DNA of 64,000 nucleotides, taken from positions 2,289,377-2,353,376 of the forward strand of contig JAJEKV010000082.1 of assembly GCA_021234155.1 (NCBI GenBank). The letters are read 5' to 3'. This DNA comes from Isoetes taiwanensis (taxonomy: Eukaryota > Streptophyta > Lycopodiopsida > Isoetales > Isoetaceae). Both the position numbers and the translations under genes were made by a program. The notes under the pieces are model-generated. The model saw only the letters and a program-made list of their open reading frames with translations. It made no database searches and had not been told where the DNA came from. Below, piece after piece: positions 1-8,104 of this stretch (its first letter is position 1; the number at the start of each line of letters is the position of its first letter).

Positions 1-15
1 GACGCCGTTGGCCAG

Positions 16-705
16 ATGAGGGCAGCCATGGAATTCTCAACCCTATCTATGAAGACATCAATGGAGGCCTCTGTCCAAAACATGGTAAGTGATTTGAAAT
101 CTTTCTTGTTAGCTCATGTGCAAGCAGAAGTGGAGAAATGTCAACACAATATGATAATGGAATTAGAGCAGTTCAAGAAGGGAATTAAAGCAGAATTTGA
201 AGCTTTCAAGCAAGAGGTTTTGAGTGAAGATAGTGATTGCGAAGATGATGTAGAAGAGCAGGAAGAAAAGGACATCTCTGGAATCCAAAAGCAATTATCA
301 GCTTTTATAGAAGAGCAAGAAAGGAGAGAAAAAGCATTGAACATCCGTTTGATTGGCATACCAGAACAGACCAAAGAAAAGACCAAAGACATTGTTCAGG
401 CTTTTTGTGAAAATGAACTGGCGGTGATAGATTCAGGCATTACAGATGCATTTCGGATTGGCAAGCAAACTGATAGGGATCGTCACATTATTGTCAAATT
501 CAGATCAAAGGAAGACAAGATTAATATACTGAAAAAGAAGACCATGCTCAAGGGAAAGAAGATCTGGATCAATGACGATCTTACTAAGAACCAGTTTCAA
601 GAGTACAAGGAACAGGTGCAGATCCTCAAGGAAGCAAGGCAAGAGGGGAAAAAAGCGTACTGGCGACGAGGGAAGGTCGTGGTGGAAAATCCAGAAAATG
701 CATAG
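16..705 (+). CDS. LINE ORF1 protein (coiled coil + RRM-like nucleic-acid-binding domain)
   Basis: A 229-aa open frame with no internal stop. Residues about 20-110 are rich in Lys/Glu with heptad-like spacing and an acidic patch (SEDSDCEDDVEEQEEKD), read here as a coiled coil. From about residue 115 an RRM-like core follows: IRLIGIPE near the start, then AFRIGK and RHIIVKFRSKEDK, then a basic helix and GKKAYWRRGKVVV. Known: ORF1p of this type is a trimeric RNA chaperone that packages LINE RNA. It stops 21 bp before the ORF2 start, a typical bicistronic arrangement. The same C-terminal half recurs at 5073-5357 in copy 2. ATG at 16 is the first in frame but the element may start upstream of the window. 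Confidence 0.82.
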   Translation: MRAAMEFSTLSMKTSMEASVQNMVSDLKSFLLAHVQAEVEKCQHNMIMELEQFKKGIKAEFEAFKQEVLSEDSDCEDDVEEQEEKDISGIQKQLSAFIEEQERREKALNIRLIGIPEQTKEKTKDIVQAFCENELAVIDSGITDAFRIGKQTDRDRHIIVKFRSKEDKINILKKKTMLKGKKIWINDDLTKNQFQEYKEQVQILKEARQEGKKAYWRRGKVVVENPENA

Positions 706-1360
706 GTATTTGAGACCACTAGGATAATGTGTTGGAACATAAATTCTATTAGCCAGTATAAAATAGATGTAGTAGATGATCTATTTTCAAATGTAGATGT
801 TTTGTTCTTCTTAGAAACTTGTGAAAATGAAGAAAAAGGCTTACCAGATATACATGGGTTTACATTGTTGCACTCCGTTTGGCACAATAAAGGCTGGCGC
901 CTAAAAGGACATGGCGGGATTGCATGCTATGTAAGGTCAGACATGAAACACCTGGTAAAAATAATGAATGAAAGAGGATCATTGCAGCATATCTGGGTGG
1001 AGTTACATGGCCAGAAAGGTAAGATCTTTGTGGCGGGATGTTACTTTCCACCGAGAGAATCACCAGTTTATGATTCAGACCACCTGGATCGGGATGACCC
1101 CTTTTTTAGCTTAGAACAGGATGTGCTTTCATTGCTGCCAGATGGTGATGTTCTCTTATTAGGAGATTTCAACGGGCGCATTGCTACCAAACAAGCAGCT
1201 ATCGCTAGCATGGAAGGGGATCCCGCATGGGTTGAGATGCTTGATGATAAGGAAGTATCCCAGGAAGGATGGAGTAGAACCACAGCAGATAGAATAAGAT
1301 GGCCTACACCCCAAGGCAACCATGTGCTTAATATGTGCAGCGGGCTTGATTTATTGGTTT

Positions 1361-1682
1361 GGGTGAAAGCATGCTAGGGTGTACCATCTAAAGTTCTTTT
1401 TAGGGAGTGCAAAACTACCCAAAAAAGTACCCAGCACTGGGTACTGGGAACTTGCGTAAATGTCTCAATTAACAATAAGTTTGAGAGTTGATTCATTAGT
1501 TTTAGTCTTTAATAGTATTGTTATCCTCTAATACTATAGATTGACATGTTATTGACCTTCAATTCAAAAGTTTTAAATCGATTTTAATGGGAAGAAAAAA
1601 CAGAAAGTACCAGTTTTAAAAGTACCCAGTGAAGGTACTTTTGAGGGTTCCAAAAGTGGTACACCGTAGCATGCTTTCACCC
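1361..1682. mobile_element. MITE with 26-bp TIRs and 4-bp TSD (GTTT)
   Basis: Seen: a 322-bp non-coding insert in the LINE endonuclease. Its ends are inverted repeats of 26 bp with one mismatch, starting GGGTGAAAGCATGCTA. They are flanked by GTTT at 1357-1360 and 1683-1686. LINE copy 2 has no insert at this place, and excision with one GTTT returns the reading frame, so the borders are exact. The interior carries AGTACCCAG-type short repeats and is AT-rich. A 4-bp TSD with GGG-starting TIRs does not fit Harbinger (3 bp), hAT (8 bp) or Mutator (9 bp). A related TIR occurs at 16704-16954. Confidence 0.88.
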
Positions 1683-2552
1683 GTTTATAATGGCACACAG
1701 AGGTTTCCAGGTACAGGTAAGTGCACATGCAGAAATGCAAGTGTTGTTGATCTCGTTCTTGCTACATCCCAGTTTGCAGAACAGGTGTTACATATGTCTA
1801 TAGGGGAAGAGATGGAAAAGATCTCAGATCATACACCGATAACAGTTGTGTTAAGCACCAAGAATTACACATGCCACCAGGCACGTTGTGTCTCTAAGCC
1901 TCGCATACGTATGAAATATCATAAGGTGGAAAGCTATATGAAGAAGTGTGAGGCTAGAGCCTCCACAACAAATTGGCCCAGCGACACTGATAAATTAAGT
2001 GACAAGATTGCAGAGTTAGTTCTAGATGTTGCCACTGATTGTTTTGTCTCACGTAGAAAGATGAAGGGGTTGCCATGCAATAGTTGGTTTGATGCGTCTT
2101 GTAGAGCAAAAAGAGAGGCATTTAAGCAGGCAAGGGGGAAAGATAGACAGAGATTAAAGAAAGAATATTTAGCACTCACGAAATCAAAAAAGAAAAAAGT
2201 ATGTGTATCAGAGACAGCAAGAGCTTATCCGTGACACTATAGCAGATCCCAAAAAATTCTGGAATGAGCTTAAGCCTAAGATGAAGCAGGAGACCCACCT
2301 GGAAACCATGGCTTTAGTAAGCCAAGTGCGTAAGCTGTATCACATGCCGGAGGCCAATGTAGGTAATATTGACTTACAGGATGTAGGCTGGTGCTTTGAT
2401 TTGGAAGACTTAGAAGAAGGGTTAAGTCATCTTGCCAACGGGAAAGCGGCTGATTCAATTGGGCTGGTAGCTGAAATGTTCAAATGGGCAGGTAACTCAA
2501 TACATGTTGCATTGTTGTCATTATTTAACAATGTTTTGCGCAAAGGTTTTCC

Positions 2553-3101
2553 ATTAGAGGAAAAATGAGATCATATTTTGTCCCATTAAGGGATGCTTAA
2601 AATGCCATGTCAGCTTTTTAAACTGTCCAATAAGAGAAGAGCTCCAGTATATCTCATTCCAGTATTATGTGGCAGCCTGTAATTAATGCAGCTGCAACTA
2701 ACTTCTGTAGTATCATTTTTTCATTATAACTTTTGATCCAGAACTCCGATTCAAAAACTTTTTGTAGCAATGGGTTCGTCTTCACAAGATCTATCTAGTG
2801 ATAACCCATTCATACATATTTTACGATACAAATATATAAGAAATAAGCAAAAAATCATATTTTTTTAAGGTTAACGCATATGACCATATTGAAATACATC
2901 ATAACCATATATCATTGGAAAGATCTTTTCATTCATCTAATGCAACAAATGCATAACATTTTGACAAGTGGATCAAAAGTTATGGGGGAAAAACAACAGC
3001 AATGAAGTTGTTGGTGTTGCATTAATTGCAGTTAATAGAGGGTAGCCATTCCATTGGAGGATTCTTATGGGGATGAAATGAGATCTCAAATTTCCTCTAA
3101 T
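2553..3101. mobile_element. MITE / foldback element in LINE RT
   Basis: Seen: a 549-bp insert bounded by imperfect inverted repeats. The left begins ATTAGAGGAAAAATGAGATC and the right ends in the inverse of ATTAGAGGAAATTTGAGATC. Inner inverted pairs are also present, including ATAACTTTTGATCC (about 2726) versus GGATCAAAAGTTAT (about 2972), and a pair around TAATTAATGCA. LINE copy 2 lacks this segment, so it is an insertion. No coding potential. The TSD is not clear. A GGATCAAAAGTTATG motif also occurs near 9605, suggesting a dispersed family. Confidence 0.75.
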
Positions 3102-4930
3102 GCTCGCACTTGGCAGCTGAACAGAGTTATCCCCTTGCATAAAGCTGGAGATGAGAATGATCCTGGAAATTACCGAATGATTCTGGTTAGTAGTTTATAT
3201 GCCAAATTATTTGTTGCTATTTGAATTGTAAATTGAGCACTGGGCTGAAAAAACATAATGTTAGAGCCCTTTGGACAAAGGCGGGCTTTAGACCAAAAAG
3301 ATCTCTCAGATTGATCATTTGGTTACTTTGCGAGCTATGGTTGATTCGGTTAAGGGTAAGAAAAACCCCTTTATGCTCTTTTTGTTGATTATGCTAAGGC
3401 ATTTGACACGGTATCTCGTAGTAATTTATGGGAGAGAATGGAGTCCCTAGGGGTACCAATTGAGCTTAGGCATGCGGTGAAGATACTTTATGATAAAGTC
3501 TTGGTACAGCTATCATCCCCTACATTGAGCATTCTTGAGATGTGGTAGAAAGTAATATTGGAGTGAAGCAAGGGTGCCCATTGTCGCCCATACTATTTGG
3601 CCTATTCATAGACCAACTACAGGGCTTGGATGTCCGAATATGGCGGGGAGGGGACCCCATTGTTTAGATGCATGGTTACATTTGCTCTTATATGCTTATG
3701 ATGTTGTTCTTCTTTCCCCGTTCGATTGGAAGGCATGCGAAGCATTTAGATCTTGTTGGCACATTTCTCGTGAAAAGAGAGAAAAGTATGAAGGTAAATA
3801 TGTCAAAGACTAAGATGATGGTATTTGGGACAAATAAAGTAGATCATCTTAAATTCCTCTATCATGGAGAACACGTGGAAATTGTCACCTCATATAAGTA
3901 TCTAGGGATACATGTGGACAAGGGGTATATTTGGAACTCGTTGTTGAGCATAGAGTAAATGGAGGCCTGAAAGCATTATATAGCATGCAGCGTAAAAGTG
4001 GAAAAGGTAAATATGGGACTTTAGCTTTGGGCGTACATTATATCGTGTCTTTGGTCCAAACAGTTTTGCTCTATGGGTGTGAAGTATGGGGGCGGGGATT
4101 ATCTCAGAGAATCCTGGAAAAGGTTGAGAAAGTGCAGAAGAAATTCTTGAGAACAGAATTGGGTACTAAAGCTCAAACTCCATATGATATGCTGCTTGTA
4201 GAGTGTGGCATGATGCCACTAGAGGTTGAAGCCTTATGCAGAACGCTTACATATCTCTCTAAGTTGCTATTTGATATGCCAGAAGATAGCTTACCAAGGC
4301 TAGCATTAGAAGAGACAAGAGACAAGGGATGGTACTCAGATATTAGGGAATGGATGAGGAAGTGGGGGATGGACATTCATGGTATACGTGAGAATAAGGG
4401 CAACCTAAGAGAGTGGGTGCATGAGCACCTCATTAGAAGAAGCTGGAGAGTCCCGGAGACAAAAAAAACATTTCTATAGACAGTATATAAATCCCACTCT
4501 CCAAGAGGCCAAATACCTCAAGGAAGGTGTGTCTTTTGGCGCCAGACAGATGATAAGCAGGATGCGGCTTAGCTCCCATAGGCTTGGGGTTGAAGTAGGA
4601 CGTTGGAGTAATATTCCCCATGAATTAAGATTTTGCAAAGTATGCAATATGGGAGAAGTAGAAGATGAATTGCATGTCATCGTAAGGTGCCCGACATACT
4701 CAGGAATTCGAGATAAGTACAGTATCCACTCAAACTCTTTGCTGGAATTCTTTGATATGCCTGGACATCACATTGGGAAATACTTGAAGGAAATATTGAT
4801 CTGAGAGAACAGGTTAATGAGTATTAAAGATTGTAATGTTATACATGATGAGAGATGGGAAGAGTCTAATGCATTCTTTGGAGAAGATGCATTAGAGGAT
4901 ATCTTTATAACGTTGAATATGTACATTGAT

Positions 4931-4960
4931 CGTCTCATAGACACGGTGGTCTAGGCATCG
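4931..4960 (+). other. Conserved LINE 3'-end stem-loop
   Basis: The last 3' UTR segment before the tail reads CGTCT-CAT-AGAC, a loop, GTCT, then a partner close to AGACG. The same hairpin recurs at 12559-12587 and 14536-14565 (both read on the minus strand), with the outer CGTCT/AGACG and inner AGAC/GTCT pairs kept while loop and bulges vary. Each is followed by TAATAA-TA-rich sequence and then (CT)n. Known: stringent-type LINEs such as UnaL2 need a 3' stem-loop plus a short terminal repeat for reverse transcriptase recognition. That role here is inferred. Confidence 0.65.
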
Positions 4961-4981
4961 TAATAAATACAACATTTCATT

Positions 4982-4984
<3 letters not shown>

Positions 4985-5072
<88 letters not shown>
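4985..5072 (+). repeat. (CT)44 microsatellite: LINE copy 1 tail and copy 2 upstream flank
   Basis: An uninterrupted 88-bp CT dinucleotide run begins directly after the CATTTCATTTCAT terminal motif of copy 1. It ends exactly where the 5'-truncated LINE copy 2 starts. It serves as the tail of one element and the flank of the next. Confidence 0.95.
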
Positions 5073-5075
<3 letters not shown>

Positions 5076-5357
5076 TGTATGGAATTAAATGTTTCTGTTC
5101 TAAATGCATTCAGGATTGGTAAGAAAGGGGACAGGCCCAGGCATGCCATAGCTAAATTTGCATTTAGAGATGATAAATCTGCTGTCCTCAAACACCGAAG
5201 CATGCTCAAAGGCCTAAACATTTGGATAAATGAAGATTTAACGCCAGCTCAATATGCAAATAGACAGATTGAAATTGCTAAAATGAAAGAGGCTAGGAAG
5301 AATAACCAAAAAGCATTCTGGAGAAATGGGAAAGTGCATATAGAGCCAGCTGCATAG
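5073..5357 (+). pseudogene. LINE copy 2 ORF1, C-terminal part
   Basis: About 94 codons matching the C-terminal half of the copy 1 ORF1 protein: AFRIGKKGDRPRHAIAKF, a basic helix, GLNIWINEDLTPAQY and KAFWRNGKVHIEP. The coiled-coil half is missing because the element is 5'-truncated at the (CT)n junction. The frame is open but lacks its natural start. It lies 21 bp upstream of ORF2, as in copy 1. Confidence 0.82.
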
Positions 5358-5378
5358 GCAGTAGAGACCATCAGAATA

Positions 5379-7310
5379 ATGGCCTGGAATGTCAATCATT
5401 TGACCAGCTTTAAGATAGATCAGATAAAGGATATCCTGGATGGAGTAGATTTAATATTCTTTATAGAAACATGGGAAAATGAGGAAAGTGGTCTGCCAGA
5501 TATTGATGACTTTGTGCTGCTAGTGCATTCAGTTTGGCATAAAAAGGGATGGAGGAGAAGAGGATTCGGAGGGATAGCGTGTTATGTACGGAAGGAATTT
5601 GAACATCTAATAAGCCTTGTAAGTAACCAGGACATTAAACAATGTGTATGGATTGAGTTAGCAGGCACAGAAAGAAAGGTATTTGTTGCTGGATGTTACT
5701 TTCCACTGTTAAAAAGGGAAACCTATAAGCAATACAATTTAGGCATGGGTGATCCATTACAAAAACTGGAGGCAGACTGTCTTCGACTGTTAGGAGCAGG
5801 GGATGTAGTATTGCTAGGAGACTTTAATGGTCGTACATCAGTTAAACAGGCGGCATTGGCAAGTGAGGATGGAGATCCATTATGGGCAGAGAACATGGAT
5901 GAATCTGAATTGCAAGCAGTAGAATGAAGGAGACAATCTCACGATGTTAGCAAATGGGTAACGGCTATGGGACATCATGTTTTGGACATGTGTACTGGAA
6001 CAAATATGGTAATATACAATGGTACCGAACATTTTCCCAATACTGCAAGATGTACCTGTAGAGGGAAAAGTGTTGTAGATTATTTTCTAGCTCCTGCATC
6101 TTTTAGTAAAAATGTCAAAAGTTTTGAAATAAAAGATATACAGGCTGAATCGGACCATGTACCATTATTGGTGAGTATCTTAATTGCTGGCAAGCAGGCT
6201 CGGGTTGATAAAATGGACAGATGTGGCATGAACTTGAACTATAAAAAGGCTGACATATATATTGACAAATGTGAAGAATACAGTGTAGACATGGAATGGC
6301 CAGATAATGTTAATGGCAAAAGTGAGGTTATGACCTCCTTGTTGCTAAAGGCTGCGCAAGAATGCTTCACGTCTAAACGCCGATTCAAAGGGCTTCCATG
6401 TAATGGGTGGTTCGATGCGGATTGTAAATCCAAGCAGAAACAATATAAGCAAGCTGTGGGCGAAGTACGCACTCAATACATTAAAGAATTTAAAAAGCTG
6501 GTCAGACGAAAAAAGAGACCGTATCTTAAGCAGAAACAAGATGAGCTAGTGATCTCTTTGCTAGAGAATCCAAGAAAATTCTGGAGCAAAATGAAAGGAG
6601 GCAGAGTGGAAACCCCACCGTTACCAGTAAATAGTCTTATAAGGCAGGTTAGGAAACTGTACGAAGTAGAAGGTGTTGAGGAAAATATAGTGGTGACAGG
6701 TTCAGAACTATGTTTCACATCTGAAGATGTAATTGAAGGTTTGAAGAAATTATCGAATGGGAAAGCTAGAGATAATATGGGCTTAGCAGCAGAGATGTTG
6801 AAATGGGCTGAGGGTGTAATACTGGAGCAGTTAGTAGAAATGTTTAACGCAGCGAATAAGGAAGGTTTTCCTGAGAGTTGGAAGTCCAACAGAGTAGTAC
6901 CAATATATAAGTCAGGAGATGTAAAAGATCCAGGAAATTATCGTATGATAATGGTTGGCAATATATTTGCAAAACTGTATGCCACTATGATAGAGCGTAA
7001 AATAAGCAGTTGGGCAGAAGATCACAATGTAAGAGCCAAAGGGCAGGCGGGTTTTAGGCCAAAGAAGAGCACAATTGATCACTTGGTGACACTCAGAGCT
7101 ATGATGGATACGGTCAAGGGGATCAGAAAACCCATGTTTGCATGCTTTGTAGACTTTGCAAAGGCATTTGACATGGTAAGTAGAGGAAATCTGTGGGAGG
7201 CATTGGAAAGGATCAATGTGCCTAGACATTTGAGAGATGCTATGAAAGTACTTTATGAGAAGGTAGTTATACAACTATCATCTCCATATGTAGAGGAATG
7301 TGGAGAAATT
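5379..7310 (+). pseudogene. LINE copy 2 ORF2 (endonuclease + RT), one internal stop, 3'-truncated
   Basis: The frame starts MAWNVNHLTSFKIDQIKD and keeps the APE blocks FIETWENEE, GGIACYVR, LLGDFNGR and SDHVPLL. A single TGA at 5925-5927 interrupts it, where copy 1 has Trp in the aligned segment. The same frame then stays open to 7310. RT motifs seen are PIYKSGDVKDPGNYRMIMV, AGFRPKKSTIDHLV and FVDFAKAFDMVSR. The element is cut before the YADD box. This is the best-preserved sequence of the family in the window and the one to use for clade assignment. From 7316 the open frame runs on into unrelated Myb/SANT sequence. Confidence 0.85.
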
Positions 7311-7315
7311 TTAGA

Positions 7316-8104
7316 CAGACTGACCCCCATAGTGCCAGGTTTAGTTGAATTGAGGCAGCTGAAGAATAAATGGGACAAGCTTCAAGCTAAATTCAAGGAC
7401 GAAAAATATGCCGAAGACAGAACAGGGGCTGAGCCTTCTTCGTGGCAATGGTATGAGAAAATGGAAGAATAGAGAACATGTTGCACGAATCACACAGATC
7501 TCCCTAAAGCTGGAGATGATGGTGCATTTGGGGAAGAAGATTTCCATGCTGCAGAGATGCATTCATCATACCAGGAAACATTTATGACCGATTCATACAA
7601 TGATACTTTTGGAACCAATTCAGCATTCCAGGAAGAACAGTTTGAGATTCCAAATACTGAGCTTCCAACAAATATAACACAGAAACCCTTGAGACACCTT
7701 CAAGCCCGAACACAAATGGTGGAAATTCAAATAGCACTCCTACTTCTACTGATAAAGAGGGCGTGCATGAGATAAGTCCCAGATTAGCAGCTTGTATGCA
7801 GCCTGGAGTTGCAGGGAAACCAGTCTCGAAGAAGAGATCCAGATTGGCTATTGATGAGGACATAGCATCTGGAATCAGTGAAATGGCATCTCGTTTTGGG
7901 GCAGCACAAGACAAGAAATTGGAGTTCATGAAAGATGAATCCATGCGAAAAATTCAATTGGTAAAAGAACTGGAAGAAATGAGATCTTTTCATAGTTTGA
8001 AAATTGCAGAATCCATGGCTATCGTGACTCAAAGTATTTGCCAAATGGCCAAGGATACTTTGCTTGAAATTGCTAAACTTTCTGCTTCAAAACAGGGAAA
8101 TTGA
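7316..8104 (+). pseudogene. PIF/Harbinger-associated Myb/SANT-like protein, 5'-truncated
   Basis: The segment begins with part of a trihelix/Myb-like domain (LRQLKNKWDKLQAKF, then SSWQWYEKMEE) and ends with an amphipathic Lys/Glu-rich region (DEDIASGISEMASRFGAAQD, KLEFMKDESMRKIQLVKELEE). Known: PIF/Pong/Harbinger elements encode a Myb/SANT-like DNA-binding protein and a DDE transposase, often convergently transcribed. A DDE_4 transposase lies convergently at 10817-12143. Stops and a frameshift between about 7470 and 7690 break the frame. The first part of the Myb domain is replaced by LINE sequence. Confidence 0.65.

Larger units (their letters stand above)
727..4804 (+). pseudogene. LINE ORF2 (APE endonuclease - reverse transcriptase - zinc knuckle), disrupted
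   Basis: The endonuclease half reads from 727 (MCWNINSIS, then FLETCENEE, GGIACYVR, LLGDFNGR). It is split by a 322-bp MITE at 1361; removing the MITE and one 4-bp duplicate brings the frame back into register at YNGT. A frameshift lies in the A-rich run near 2190-2200. The pre-RT linker (GLPCNSWFD, NGKAADSIGLVAEM) continues to 2552, where a second MITE interrupts. The RT core from about 3110 has several stops and frameshifts; recognisable pieces are DPGNYRMILV, LFVDYAKAFDTVSR and YAYDVVLL. The catalytic YADD box reads YAYD, so an essential aspartate is lost. The C-terminus (4421-4804) carries CKVC-x9-H-x4-C. Clearly non-functional. Confidence 0.88.
1..5072 (+). mobile_element. LINE (non-LTR retrotransposon) copy 1, nearly full length
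   Basis: Seen: an ORF1 (16-705), a 21-bp gap, then an endonuclease/reverse-transcriptase ORF2 (727-4804), a 3' UTR with a stem-loop, and a (CT)n tract instead of poly(A). Two TIR-bearing MITEs interrupt ORF2. The left end may lie before the window. ORF1 has a coiled coil followed by an RRM-like domain and a basic C-terminal block. ORF2 ends in a C-x2-C-x9-H-x4-C knuckle. Known: ORF1p/APE/RT order is shared by L1, CR1/Jockey and related clades. Inference: the RT and endonuclease do not read like the usual seed-plant L1; a tree is needed to place the clade. The copy is dead, with frameshifts and stops in RT and two insertions. Confidence 0.9.
5073..7310 (+). mobile_element. LINE copy 2, truncated at both ends
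   Basis: Starts inside ORF1 directly after (CT)n, contains the ORF1 C-terminus and most of ORF2, and breaks off inside the RT palm near 7310. There the sequence changes to a Harbinger Myb-like gene. It belongs to the same family as copy 1 but is clearly diverged in sequence. No MITEs are present, so it serves as the empty-site control for both insertions in copy 1. The 3' UTR, stem-loop and tail are missing, so its own 3' insertion junction cannot be read. Confidence 0.88.

Noticed and set aside
4982-5221. Long open frame of alternating Arg-Glu (also at 12261-12542 and 14254-14544)
   Set aside because: These frames are translations of the (GA)n/(CT)n microsatellites, not proteins.
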